A stretch of DNA of 64,000 bases from Elysia chlorotica (Eukaryota; Mollusca; Gastropoda; Plakobranchidae), in contig RQTK01000771.1 in assembly GCA_003991915.1 (NCBI GenBank), positions 50,015 through 114,014 on the forward strand. Direction: 5' to 3'. Each line of letters begins with the position of its first letter. Position 1 is the stretch's first letter. The notes beneath the pieces are model-generated. The model was given only the letters and a program-made list of their open reading frames with translations. It had not been told where the DNA came from and ran no database searches. Positions 1 through 10,640 of this stretch are shown piece after piece. Both the position numbers and the translations under genes were made by a program.

Positions 1-2055
1 AAATTGGTAACGGAGAATCGATCCACCAAGAACCTCCATCCGTTGGAACAGGTACCCCCGGTACATGTTACATGGGTTTGGACCTGTTCTTGTTCCGGTT
101 TATAACTGATAGAGGTGCCTGTTCTACTGTTCATGAGACTAGATTTAGTTGATTTCTCACCCCTCTCAAGTTGTCTTTTTCCCTATAGATGTCTGAACAC
201 TTTGTTATCATCAATGATAATGATAATTTATAATAATAATGGGACCAACGGATTTCCATGATACAAGATTGGTCCTAGGGGACTTCAGTTTTCAGATTGT
301 AACTGACTTCCTGGATTGTATGGGGAGATAAGTTCTTTTATGTAGGAGGGTGAGACTTTTACTTTGCTCTTTTACAAAGAAGAGCAATTTCGTACTCGAT
401 TCTGGTCGAAATGGGGAGTCAATGAAAGGTTCTGAGCAAATGATTAGAACTATTTTTGTCGAAGAAATTCAATCCTGATATAAGTCTGGGCCACCCGTGT
501 CTTTTCTTTTTTTTTTGAACCGTGTATCATAATCATGTATGGTCTGTTAGCTACCGGAACGCATTACAGAACAGGTACATGTGACTCTAATCTGATACAG
601 GTTTTACGTTTGGATTGCCCAGCTATAATCTGAACGTTTTAGAGAATATAATTAATACATACAAATAAAGCTGACTTTTGTTTGTTTGTTTACAATGTTA
701 TTCCCCGTCTTGTGGTATTTTTCAGAAGTGTAGATCGAGTTTATGCAAGAGAGTATTTCCTGACATTTTTTGGAGTGTTTATAAATAGCTACTTTTGTTA
801 GAAGGGAGTGTCTATAAGCACCAATTAGTTATAGTGTTTCCGCCTCTTTATCATATATTATTTATATACCGTATATATATATATTTATACAGACGGTATA
901 ATTACAGTTTTTTGTCCAAATTTGCAAAACGCTCTACAAATATAGTTTTTGGTCAAATTTTGTTAAAACACGCCCTTTTTTTTGCTCAAAATCAAATTCT
1001 CTGGTCTAACCGTCGAATTTAGCTTAGAAGCTCACTCCTATTTTAACGTTTCCTAAGTCTAAAGAAAGATTATTTACCGTAGAAGAAGAATTGTGGTAGA
1101 CAGCTGTCACAGCATTTATAACCATTATTTAGACAGAAACACAATGACACATAGTGCATATAGAGCAAAAATGTGGAGAACAACACTTGTATGTATGGAC
1201 TCAGCCTTGTCAGAACAGATCCAATGAATGTGAATGCACTATGATTGAACAAATGTGGTTAAAAAAAACATGACAAACTCTAATTTAGAGTCAAGTCACC
1301 ACAGCATGAGGAGTATGGTAACTGGTGCTTTATCTAGTATTACAAGACTAGAGTTCTAACCAAATGTTTCAAACGGAAAACACTAAAAATTACTGAAAAC
1401 ATCATTTAGAACTGCTTGTTCAGCATCTCTGATGTCTTCCAACAAAGTGAAATAACTTTTTGCAAAATTCCATACCCATTATTGCTATGTCTCAAATTTT
1501 ACTGTACACACTATGGGACTCCCTATATTTATACAACTATTCAGAATGTTTTTTCCAATCCAAAAAAATTGTTTTTCCCAGAAGTCAAAAAAGAGAAACT
1601 CTACTAGTTATTTAACATTTTTCTAGTTTTTAAGAGAGAGAAGTAGTATTTTTGTCTGATTGTAAACAGAACAAAACATCACAAAACCATCACAAATGCT
1701 AGAGACTTATTCTTTGACATTTTGACGATTAACTTTTTCTGTTCAATTTATTGTTTTCCAGATTTCTCTACTTAGAGACAGGATCTAGGTATGGAGCGGG
1801 ATGTAGATATAAGAACTCAGTTTTAGAATTTTTAAGATGGGTTATAAATTAGTACTAGTAGACATTGCTAGTGGCTTCTATAATTATGGTGCAGGATCTT
1901 GTGAATAGAGCCACATTATTTTTTCTCTTTAAAATAATTGATAACCTACACAAAATATTCAAATGACATTTTTTTTTTACCATTTTAATTCACAATTTTT
2001 ATAACATGCTTTAAAATATGTGTCAAATATGAAATCATTTTATTTTTTAATTCAG
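1..2055. other. Upstream flank / 5' UTR intron of the HTATSF1 homologue
   Basis: The stretch is AT-rich, with no conserved coding sequence and only short chance frames. It presumably contains the promoter and non-coding first exon, since the first coding exon starts at a splice acceptor. Neither could be placed. Confidence 0.5.
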
Positions 2056-2088
2056 GCTGACTAAGTCCTTCTGTTCCTGAAAACAGAG

Positions 2089-2256
2089 ATGGCAAAAGAC
2101 CAAGAGGAAGATGAGTTTGAATTACAACTTCGACAAGAAGAGTTGGCTAGACTTGCAAAAGAAGATGGAGCCTTATTAACGAGAGGGGCATCTTATGTTG
2201 ATGATGATGGTACTGTCATGGAATGGGACCATGAGCGGAAAGCCTATTTTCCCAAG
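2089..2256 (+). CDS. HTATSF1: HTATSF1 homologue, first coding exon
   Basis: Fifty-six residues start MAKDQEEDEFE and end with EWDHERKAYFPK, matching the human EWDLDKKAWFPK block. The ATG at 2089 has a purine at -3 and G at +4. An in-frame TAA at 2062 lies just upstream in the same exon, which fixes the start. The exon begins after a pyrimidine-rich acceptor (AG at 2054-2055), so a 5' UTR exon must lie further upstream. The exon ends AAG|gtgaag in phase 0. This acidic N-terminal segment precedes the RRMs. Confidence 0.9.
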
Positions 2257-2627
2257 GTGAAGTAAAAAATTCGAGCTTATAAAGCTGTTTTATTTTTGCA
2301 GGTTATATTTAATCATCACTGAAAGTAGGTAAGACAAGTAGAAGAAAATGAAAACTGTTAAGTTGTTGAACCAAGGAAAAAAGGTACAATACAATTTTAC
2401 TCTCTTGAGAAAATTTGTTTAGATTCTAACCAAACTAAGTTATAAAAACAAAGTCCTGGCTTAGGAATCAGATATTCATTATGGTGGAATAAGCTAGCCA
2501 CTTGGTTTAGTGTCATATTTGCTACAACAATTTTACATAAAATTTTAACAAGATTTTGAAATAATTTATCTCCTTGCCTCTGTGAAGACCTAAAGGAAGT
2601 ATTATACTCTTACAATAACTATTATTA

Positions 2628-2635
2628 TTATTAAA

Positions 2636-2701
<66 letters not shown>

Positions 2702-2725
2702 GTTATTATTATTTTTGTTGCTTTC
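2628..2725. repeat. (ATT)n microsatellite in an intron
   Basis: About 30 TTA/ATT units are nearly uninterrupted within the intron between the first two coding exons. Confidence 0.95.
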
Positions 2726-2781
2726 GTTGTTGTTGTGGTTATTATCAAAGACCTCTCCTTATTACTTTTTTATACCAATAG

Positions 2782-3325
2782 ATTGACGCCGACTTTATTG
2801 CCCAATATCAAATAAACTACGGCACAGGCCTGGCTCCTGGCGGGGATGAAAGTTCTTCTGTGCAGCCTCAGGGACTGACAGAGGAGCAGAAAAAGGCCCA
2901 GGAAGCGGAGTACTGGAGGAATTATTACGCTGTCTATTCTCAGCAGCAACCGGCACTCCCTAAATTTGATGAAGAGGGAAACCCATTGGAAGAAGAAGAG
3001 AAGGATGAGAAAGGCAAGAGTTCGTCGGAGTCTAAAAAGAAGAGCAAGAAAGATAAGGATGCTGAAGAGTCGGAAGAACCAACACAGGAAGCTGCAGACC
3101 CTACCTCAGAAGAGGTCTATCAGTACAATCTCTACTACTACGGTCAGGAATATGCGGATGCATACAGAGATTACTACCTGGAGCATCCAGATGCTGAGGC
3201 CATGCCAGACTTTGTGGCTGAGAGCAAGGCAGAGGCAGACCCAAAGAAGCAGGACAACTCAAAAAAAGGGAAGAAAAGATCTGCAGACCAAGATGAAAAA
3301 TCCAAAGAGCCCAAGAGGGAAGAGG
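2782..3325 (+). CDS. HTATSF1: HTATSF1 homologue, coding exon 2 (acidic/lysine-rich linker before RRM1)
   Basis: The exon opens in phase 0 with IDADFIAQYQINYG, equivalent to the human ITEDFIATYQANYG. It continues through a YYAVYSQQ segment and a Glu/Lys-rich stretch, a Tyr-rich patch (YQYNLYYYGQEYADAYRDYY, about residues 110-130 of the exon) and a basic KKGKKRS tail. The acceptor is ccaatag and the donor GAGG|gtatgc, leaving one nucleotide of a codon (phase 1). The long disordered insert and Tyr patch are more extensive than in the human protein. Reading past the donor gives no RRM-like sequence before a stop. Confidence 0.88.
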
Positions 3326-3848
3326 GTATGCTCATTGAACTTTTGTATCTTCTTTTTTATGTTTGCTTCCAACAGCTCAATTATATCGTTCTGTTATAAT
3401 TAATAATCAATCGTCTGACAACCCCCACCTATTTTTATATAAAATTGTATGCCCTATATTGGGATGGTTTGATTTTTTTTTTGAATTTTTTTCCCAAGGG
3501 TTTTACTAATATTTTACATTTTGAAGGAAACCGTAGGCAATAAGCAGTGTATGGAAACAATGATGGCCTAGGCACTTTGAACTGTACTGATTGGAATAAA
3601 GAAAAACAAAGTTTTTTTTGAGTTTCGTTCTCTATGACGCAACTCTCATATTATTGGTTTTTGAAGTGTTACATTGCTAATTTACTAAAAAGACAAATTT
3701 AACTAACTTTCATTGTTAAGTATGTATCTTTTTTCGTTCATCTTGATACCTTCCTACCAAACTGTGGGGACTCAGTTTATGAGTCGACATACACTCATTG
3801 GAAGGGAACCTACACCTCCTCCTCCTCAAGTTCCTCAACTACTCGTAG
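3326..3848 (+). other. Intron lacking the expected RRM1 beta1-alpha1 exon
   Basis: Intron phases (1 before, 0 after) and family alignment demand an exon of 3n+2 nt here, coding the RNP2 strand (VYVSGLP-like in human). I read all three frames and found no such motif, only AT-rich sequence and stops. The exon may be divergent, lost or dropped by assembly. Confidence 0.6.
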
Positions 3849-3953
3849 TGCGGTCTTATCATGTTTGACCCCCAGACGCACAAGCCAAAGCTCAAACTTT
3901 ACAAAGACAAGGAAGGGAACATGAAAGGAGATGCACTCTGCACATATATAAAA
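3849..3953 (+). CDS. HTATSF1: HTATSF1 homologue, exon for second half of RRM1
   Basis: Thirty-five residues begin CGLIMFDPQT and run through KLKLYKD to GDALCTYIK, matching human FGIIMRDPQT ... GDGLCCYLK. This is beta2 to beta3 (RNP1 region) of RRM1. The exon begins after cgtag in phase 0 and ends AAA|gtaagt in phase 0. The upstream exon ends in phase 1, so the two cannot be joined directly. The exon with beta1/RNP2 and alpha1 is absent from 3326-3848 as far as I can read. Confidence 0.9.
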
Positions 3954-4587
3954 GTAAGTTTAACCATTGTTGGTCTCCCTTAGATTATCTAATCTATTCT
4001 ATAAATTGCACATCCCTTAAAGTAAACTAATCTTTTTTTCTGTATAAGATTATTCTAGAAACCTAGGGAATGTAAAATTCCAGGTGGTTAAGTACTTTTC
4101 AGTTTTGAGACAAAACCTGTGTGAGAAGGGGAAAGAAGTTACAATCACCTTCTTCACTTAATCACTAACATAAAACAGCCTCCTATTTTGGAAATCTTTT
4201 TCATTTGAGATATTGACTCACAGTGTTACATAAAGTGCCTAATCTTTTAGCATATTAAGTTTTATTGTGAAACAATTTTTTGAAAAAAAATAAGGATGCA
4301 AAACGTTAATTACTTAATTTTTTGAGAATTTACTTTAATCTCCAAGATGTCTGTTTAAGGCCTATTTAGCCACAGTTGCACAAGTAGGTCTGTAAATAAT
4401 GGCAAGGCATACAAAATATTATAAGTAAAAAATATGCAGTTTCTGTATGTATTGTTTTGTAGTTCTGAAGGCTGCATAGTACCTACTTTTCAATTTTATT
4501 TGTAGGGCCTTGCTATTCCTCTAGGCCACTGTGTATATGTATAAAACCTGTCCATTATTCTGTACTTCAACACTTTCAATCTTTCAG

Positions 4588-4757
4588 CCTGAGTCAGTTG
4601 AACTGGCTCTAAACATCCTTGATGGGTGGGACCTCAGGGGTCATGCCATTAAAGTGGAAAGGGCCAGGTTTGAACTCAAAGGAGAGTTTGATCCCAAAAA
4701 GAAGAAAAAGAAACTGAGTAACAAAGCCAAGCAGAAACTGAAAGAGCGTCAACAGAG
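4588..4757 (+). CDS. HTATSF1: HTATSF1 homologue, exon for end of RRM1 and basic linker
   Basis: The translation begins PESVELALNILDGWDLRG, continues with KVERARFELKGEFDP and ends in a Lys-rich run. It matches human RESVELALKLLDEDEIRG ... FQLKGEYDASKKKKK, covering alpha2-beta4 of RRM1 and the nuclear-localisation-like basic linker. The acceptor is tctttcag. The exon ends AG|gtgag with two bases of a split Arg codon, completed by the G that opens either copy of the next exon. Confidence 0.92.
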
Positions 4758-4978
4758 GTGAGTTAACTGGTAAACACTTTACTATCAAGTTTGTTTAATT
4801 ACCTTTTTCTTTGAAACTTCAATTAAGATGCATTTAATAGCATTATAATTTAATTAATCGATAGAATTCAGTCTGATGAATAGATTTTTTTTTTTAATTG
4901 TATAAATATTGTAAATTGGGCTTGTAGACAACCAGCGGAGAAAGTTGAACATCAGACTATATGAACGACAGATTTGCT

Positions 4979-5240
4979 GAGATAGTGCAAGTGGTTGAAT
5001 TTTGGTCTCCGTTTCAAGAGGTTCCTGGTTCGAAACCCATGATCTGTTAAAAAAAAACAGCTTTACGGGTTGGGTCGGTGTCAGTGTAATGTGATCAGTT
5101 CAGACAGTTATTGTTATCGCCACACTATTTCTAAGTGACAGCACATAAAATTGTCAGACATCAGTTTTGAGATCCGTCCACAATATAGCCTTTATAGTTT
5201 TGACATTGTACGCGAAGCAACAAACAAACAAATAAACAGT
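4979..5240 (+). mobile_element. tRNA-derived SINE copy (family A), degenerate
   Basis: A tRNA-like head (agtggttgaa ... ggttcgaaaccc) is followed by the family body: gggttgggtcggtgtcagtg, then cacataaaattgtcagacat, then gtccacaatatagcc. It ends in a CAA/AAAC tail. The same body recurs on both strands through the window. Confidence 0.75.
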
Positions 5241-5399
5241 GCTGTCAACGTTGTAAAACTGCATTTAAATTCTGTCAATATACTCGTAGCTCAGTCTGCA
5301 GAGTGTGTGGCTTCTAACCAGAAGATCAGTGATCAGGCTGCTTATTTTCTACTGTTTAATTCAGTTTCGGTTCACTCTATAACTATCTTCACCCCCCAG

Positions 5400-5496
5400 G
5401 CTGTTTGACTGGAGACCAGACAAAAACCCGCTACAGCGAGCGAAGCATGAAAGAGTTGTGGTGCTCAAGAACATGTTCAACATCAAGGAGTTTGAG
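5400..5496 (+). CDS. HTATSF1: HTATSF1 homologue, RRM2-entry exon, copy a
   Basis: This 97-nt exon encodes (R)LFDWRPDKNPLQRAKHERVVVLKNMFNIKEFE, split here as LFDWRPDKNPLQRAK and HERVVVLKNMFNIKEFE. It equals human LDWRPERRAGPSRMRHERVVIIKNMF, the linker and first beta strand (RNP2) of the UHM-type RRM2. The acceptor is a C-run followed by ag, and the donor is GAG|gtgagc. It enters in phase 2 and leaves in phase 0, which suits both neighbours. A second, almost identical copy follows at 5867. Confidence 0.88.
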
Positions 5497-5724
5497 GTGA
5501 GCAAACTTTAAAAAAAGTCTAGTCACTGGTGTAGCTTATAAAAATTATGTTGAAATTTCTTGCACATTTTAAAGCTTGAAACAAGATAAGTTTATCTCTT
5601 TTTTTTTCAACTCTTAACTGCCTCTGAAAATTTTTTTGAAAACTGAATGCCTTATTAAATTCTCTATTAATTATAGACTCTAAAAAATATCATGTCGGTG
5701 AAAAAGCAGTTTGAGTGTTTAAGT

Positions 5725-6160
5725 GGGGGGCGCAGTAGCACTGGGGTATAACATGGGTTTTCAATGCAGGAGGTCTGTGGTTTCCAGAAGATCAGTGATC
5801 AGGCTGCTTATTTTCTACTGTTTAATTCAGTTTCGGTTCACTCTATAACTATCTTCACCCCCCCAGGCTGTTTGACTGGAGACCAGACAAGAACCCGCTA
5901 CAGCGAGCGAAGCATGAAAGAGTTGTGGTGCTCAAGAACATGTTCAACATCAAGGAGTTCGAGGTGAGCAAACTTTGAAAAAAGTCTAGTCACTGGTGTA
6001 GCTTAGTAAAAATTATGTTGCAGCTGAGACAGAGTTATGCTGTCCCTGCACTTTCTCTGTGTGGCAGCTCGTAAACTTGTCAGAAGTTAGTCTTGGGACC
6101 AGTCCACAATAGCTATATAGTGCTGACGTTGGACACTGAGCAACAACACACACTTTGACT
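5725..6160 (+). mobile_element. SINE family A copy split by the duplicated exon block
   Basis: 5725-5783 matches the SINE head (ggggcgcagtag ... ggtataacatgg ... gcaggaggtctgtgg). 6021-6160 matches the SINE body from gctgagacag through tgtggcag, tccacaata and tagtgctgacgttgg. The middle of the SINE is replaced by the exon-bearing block 5784-6020. Confidence 0.7.
5867..5963 (+). CDS. HTATSF1: HTATSF1 homologue, RRM2-entry exon, copy b (tandem duplicate)
   Basis: This is a second 97-nt copy of the preceding exon with intact acceptor, donor and reading frame. It differs from copy a at two third-codon positions only (AAA/AAG Lys, TTT/TTC Phe), so the encoded peptide is identical. At 97 nt, splicing in both copies would shift the frame, so only one can be used per mRNA. 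The flanking intron sequence is duplicated as well (5318-5552 against 5784-6020). It could be a functional alternative, a passive duplicate or an assembly/haplotype artefact. Confidence 0.7.
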
Positions 6161-6225
6161 GTTTAAGTAAAATTTATTAATAGAATGACCAGACACAATG
6201 TTGGAACATGTCTGTGTATGGGAGT

Positions 6226-7575
6226 CTAGTTTAGTTTAAGCCTCTTTATTCCTTTGTGGAGCATAGGGCTGCAGCAACTCCCCTCCACCTGACTCGGTTT
6301 TGGCTGGTTCTCTTCAGCTCGGCCCATGTACTGCCAGAGGCTTTTATCTCTGTGTTTGTGCTTCTCCGCCAACTCTGCTTCGGACAGCCGACCTTTCTTT
6401 TTCCTTGGGGATTTCACTTTCGGGCTTGCCTTGTGATGTTGGATACAGGCTTTCAAAATGTGTGGTCTATCCAACCCCATTTACGCTTTTTGATCTCTGT
6501 CTTCATGGGGATTTGCTTTGTTCTGGCCCACAGTTCTTTGTTTGAGACTTCAGGCCACCTAACGGTGAAAATGTTTCTGAGGCATCTGATGGTTAATGAT
6601 TGTAGTTTTGCGGTGCTAGTCTTGGTCGCGCGCCATGTTTCAGAGCCATAAAGTAGGACCGACTTTACCTCAGTATTTAAGATCCAGATCTTGTTTTGGA
6701 CTGATAGTGCTGTAGACCTCCAGATTGGTTGAGTCTTCAGTGCCCCTATCTTTGCTAACAACACTACCAAGATAGAAAAATTTGTCAACCTCTTCAATGT
6801 TTTTGTCATGTAGTAACAATGCATTAGCCTGTTTGTTGTTGATTCTCATGGCCTCAGTCTTTCTGATGTTTATCTGAAGTCCAGTTTCTCGGCTTCTTCT
6901 GTCACACAATAAAGGTCCTCTTGTGCGTCCTCTAGCTTTTGGGAGAGAAGGTTGATGTCGTCTGCAAAGTCAAGATCGTCAAGATCGTCCAGCTGCTTCA
7001 AAGAGGTCCGCTGGGTACCTGTCCTTTGACCTGTTGTAGACCTTCTTATAACCCAGTCAACCACCATAAGGAAGATGTTTGGGGAGAGCAAGCAACCCTG
7101 GCGGACGCCAGTTTGCACATTAAATGGTTCCATCAGTTTCCAGTCGTAGAGTTGTTGGATGATAGTGACAATTTTTGGTTAAAAGCCGTAATTGTACAAT
7201 AATCTCCAGATGACATTTTTGTCGACACTGTCGAATGCCTTTTGAAAGTCAACAAACACAGCATATAGGGGGTCTGTCACTCTAGTGACTGCACGATGAT
7301 GATGCGCATGTTAGATATTTGGTCCTCATAACATAATTTCCCTTCCAGGGTAGTTTTCAGCCTCTCCAACATGATTCTAGTTAACACTTTGCCCGTAATT
7401 GATAGCAGCATGAATTCTCGCCATTTACCGCAGGATGACAGGTCCCCTTTCTTGGGCAGCTTTACAAGAAGTCTTCTTTTTCAGACTTCTGGAACTTGTT
7501 TTTGTTCCCGGATTTTGCATAGGACTATGTATGGGAACAGTGCATAAAAGAATGACTTGGAGTATCTCTTGTGCA
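6226..7575 (-). pseudogene. Degenerate non-LTR retrotransposon reverse transcriptase (LINE), antisense in the intron
   Basis: Read from 7575 down to 6226, the frames give in order: an RT finger segment (LLVKLPKKGDLSSCGKWR, then LLSITGKVLTRIMLERLK), QTGVRQGCLLSP, and LDFADDINLLS, the catalytic FADD box. Then follow KTEAMRINN and KFFYLGSVVSKDRG, SVLLYGSETWRATK and KWGWIDHTF, and a charged C-terminal segment ending before a stop near 6226. These are the palm, thumb and C-terminal hallmarks of endonuclease-type LINEs common in trematodes and molluscs. At least three frame changes and an in-frame TGA where the family usually has Trp show that it is dead. No endonuclease domain is visible, so the copy is 5' truncated. 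Confidence 0.88.
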
Positions 7576-7800
7576 AGTAATAATAATAATAATACATAGT
7601 TTTTCTAGCGCGCATAACCACTACACAAAGGTGGTGCTCTATGCGCGTAACATTATTAAAACTTAGAAATAAAAATCTTAGTGGTGGACTAAAAATGTAT
7701 AACTATGAAATATATGACATTCAGAGCAGTAAAATATCAAATAAAAAATAATACATTTAGTAGTGCATAAAAGAATGACTTGGAGTACTTGTGCAAGTAG
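7539..7800 (-). mobile_element. Short retroelement insertion with about 40-bp flanking direct repeats
   Basis: 'gtgcataaaagaatgacttg' plus the following ~18 bp occurs at 7539-7577 and again at 7762-7798. Between them lies about 185 bp with an (ATA)n run at the left edge and an internal palindromic motif (gcgcgcataacc ... ctatgcgcg). On the - strand this reads as a small element with a (TTA)n tail abutting a long target-site duplication. It sits in or at the 5' edge of the dead LINE. Confidence 0.55.
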
Positions 7801-8977
7801 ATCAAAAGGCACATGATAGACAAAGCTTTCAGAAGATAATTTGGGAAGCGATATCCTGGAAGGAGACATGATATCAAAGTAAAACATTCTGCAACTGTTC
7901 AAGCATTTCAAAGTGATATATCTGTACTGCCTATCAACAATAAATTTTCCGTGCTTACGTTATGAAATCAATGTGAAAACAATTCTGGAATTTATGGTAT
8001 TGCTCACAAACTTTGTTTTCCACATGATACAAGTAAAAAAATATGAAAGAACCTCTCCCCCATCCACCGTTACTGATGTTTAGACAATTACTTGAGTCCT
8101 ATTTCTTTCTTGACCTTTCCTTTCTCCTCCTCCCCTTCTCCTCTTTCCCTTCACATGTTTCTTCTTCATTTTTTATGCCTGACTTGAAACTATCATATTG
8201 GGATCTAATTTCCAACATATGGGTGGCAAAAACTACTCAAAAAGTCTTTAATTTGTTATATTTTCTAAATTAATATAAAAATTACGTACTATCCTTTTTT
8301 ATCCAGATGTAAAATCAATAATTGAGTGATGAGGTCATACATTTATAAATCTATTGTATAATTGAATTGAAGTTATTCCTTTTTGTTAGTTTGTTAAAAA
8401 ACAATACAAACTGCAAGCTTCTTGATTTTCTTCGTAAGATATGGATGCATTTAGGTACGCAACTCTTGTCATTTTTTTTTTATTTATGGATTACTCTCCC
8501 TTTAGTAGTAGATCCTGGTAGGGCCAATGCTGAATGTCATGGTTGTAATTGGCTTGACCCATATTCCTTAGAGGTGTTATGATACTTCTTCTCCTTCTTT
8601 ATACATACCTTCTATAATGTGATATTACTCTGTACACAATTTTGCCTTGTGGAGGAACACAAGTACCGATCTTTTCAAACGTTTAAAAGCATAGCCGAGT
8701 TACTTGGTGTTATTGAAAGAAATGACCCCCTTCTACCGTAAATATAAATAGTAATTTGGCCCAACTCTTCTGATCTTTCTGTTTTCGTCGCAGACCAGAT
8801 CCGCAGCGTTCTTATGGCGCCAGTGATTTCGGTCAACGTGATTCTATCAGTGCGACTGTTCGTACATTGACCCTTGGTGTTGCCTGCCTGTAACAGTTTT
8901 TTGTATTATCTGTCTACTTAATGTCTGTTCTATCCCATCTGTCTGCCTCTGCTTCTGTCTGTATATTTATTTGTCTC

Positions 8978-9008
<31 letters not shown>

Positions 9009-9052
9009 CTTCTTCTTCTTCTTCTTCTTCTTCTTCTTCTTCTTTTTCTTCT
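8978..9052. repeat. (TTC)n microsatellite
   Basis: About 24 TTC units in the 11-kb intron of the HTATSF1 homologue. Confidence 0.95.
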
Positions 9053-9846
9053 CCCTTCTCTTCCCTTTCACCGTTACAAATGTACAGAGGTCCAGACTGA
9101 TCACATTAAAATTATTAAGCTACACAAACCGACTAGACAATGACAAATGAGCAGGCCTGAAGCCCCACCATGATTTACATTGCAATTCGGAAGGCCGAAG
9201 AGATGATGATATGATGATGTACCCAGGGTTCTCTGCCAGTCTTAAAGTGGTGTAACTGTAACATACCTACACGCTTTCCAGGTCTCCTCTCAATTCTCAC
9301 GAGGATTACCTTTTTTCTTGCTTGGGGAATAAAAGTTTGGTACTTTAGAGACTATGTCAATATTTTGTCTGCATTAGTACATCACCTCCTAGTTTAAAAA
9401 AAGTGTAATCTTTGGTTCGTTGATATGTTTCCCAAAGAATCCTTTCCGAAGACTCCTTTACGGATTCTAAGGCACAATCATAGATTCGAACGTTGGCATC
9501 CTGCGGATCACTCCATAGCACTGCCATCAGAGGCCATCCTCTTAGCGTCACGCAACAAATTACAGGTTCTAACGGGAGGTCATCAAGGTAGAGGCTTAGA
9601 CCAGCGGTGAAGGCTTGCTCGTCCATAACGCAAGATGTACATGTACTTGAAGTTCCAGCTCACCTACTAAATCTGCTGGTGAGATCAGAATCAGGGAGCC
9701 ACATGTACTCAATGGTCGTAAGGGATGTTCGGAGCATGATGAATGGGCGTCGCGGGGATAATGGGCTTTCATAAATTTATGTACGCGTACATTGATCTGG
9801 TTTCTATCTCAGAGAAGATTTGCCATCTTCTAATTTCTTTGTATAA

Positions 9847-9962
9847 ACCTCCCCCTCCTCCTCATTCTCCTTCTCCTCTGTACAAACCTCCTCCTCCTCC
9901 TCCTCCTCCTCCTCCTCCTCGTCCTCCTCCTCATCCTCCTCATCCTCCACCTCCTCCTCCAT
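9847..9962. repeat. (CTC)n-rich imperfect microsatellite
   Basis: Imperfect CTC/TCC repeats. The proline-rich frame across it is a repeat artefact. Confidence 0.9.
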
Positions 9963-10174
9963 ACCGTGCAGTGTCAGATAATATGGTAGGTAGTGTTCTG
10001 GACTGACGAGCTAGAATAAACATGTTGGATCTGTTTTCAACAATGGCGTGCCGATATTGGGCGTTAAGAAACCGACAGAACAAACCTTGGGGGTGATAAA
10101 TTAGTTCGCTCGGCATGTTTTTGGGAACTGCCCGGTTAGATGACACAGCAGGTCGCCTTGTTCTACTCGTTAGA

Positions 10175-10345
10175 TCAGGTACAGTATAATGTGACCGACT
10201 GATACAGAAGTCCTGGTATCCCCAATCTGTGCCTGCGTAGCAGCATGTAAAATTTCCTAGACTTTAGTCTTGAGATCTGTCCGCGTTATAGCCCGGTTGA
10301 AGACGATGAACGTTACAGAAATCAAGAAAATAAACAAATCAAGCT
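10175..10345 (+). mobile_element. SINE family A fragment
   Basis: It carries the family body from 'taatgtgaccgactga' through 'tcctggtatcccc', 'ctttagtcttgagatctgtcc' and 'tagccc', and ends in an A-rich AAATAAAC tail. Confidence 0.65.
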
Positions 10346-10524
10346 ACACTTGAAGAGTTAAGTTTTTTTAACAGTTACGTGCTATTTGCTTATGGCACTG
10401 CCGTCTCCGTTGAGGGCCCGCTGTCATATTAATTGGTGTCAGCGCAATTGGCCAGACTTGATTTCCTCCAATCTTTCACTATGCCTGTCTTCCCTAATAA
10501 ATCAAAACCTTTGTGCTACTGCTG

Positions 10525-10640
10525 GTAGCTCAGCCGGTTAGCGCTCGGGGAGGTCCGAAGTAAGGTTCAAATCTCAGCTGACCTTTCTCATCTCCGTATA
10601 GGATTCTTCGGGACATAAAACAATTTAAGTATTCCACGCC
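10525..10640 (+). mobile_element. tRNA-derived SINE (family B)
   Basis: An A-box-like ggtagctcagccggttagcg and a B-box-like ggttcaaatctc are followed by tctccgtataggattcttcggga. The same layout recurs near 21415, 33885 and 59505. Confidence 0.65.

Larger units (their letters stand above)
5318..6020 (+). repeat. Tandem duplication of an exon with its flanking intron
   Basis: A 235-bp block (5318-5552) recurs at 5784-6020 with very few differences. It includes 80 bp of upstream intron, the 97-bp exon and about 56 bp of downstream intron. Block edges are sharp. The second block is flanked by the head (5725-5783) and body (6021-6160) of one SINE. Confidence 0.9.

Noticed and set aside
9357..9626. 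89-codon reverse frame with mixed, protein-like composition
   Set aside because: It has a Met start and normal residue mix but no recognised motif, no splice partner and no repeat match. Not enough to call a gene; a translated search would decide.
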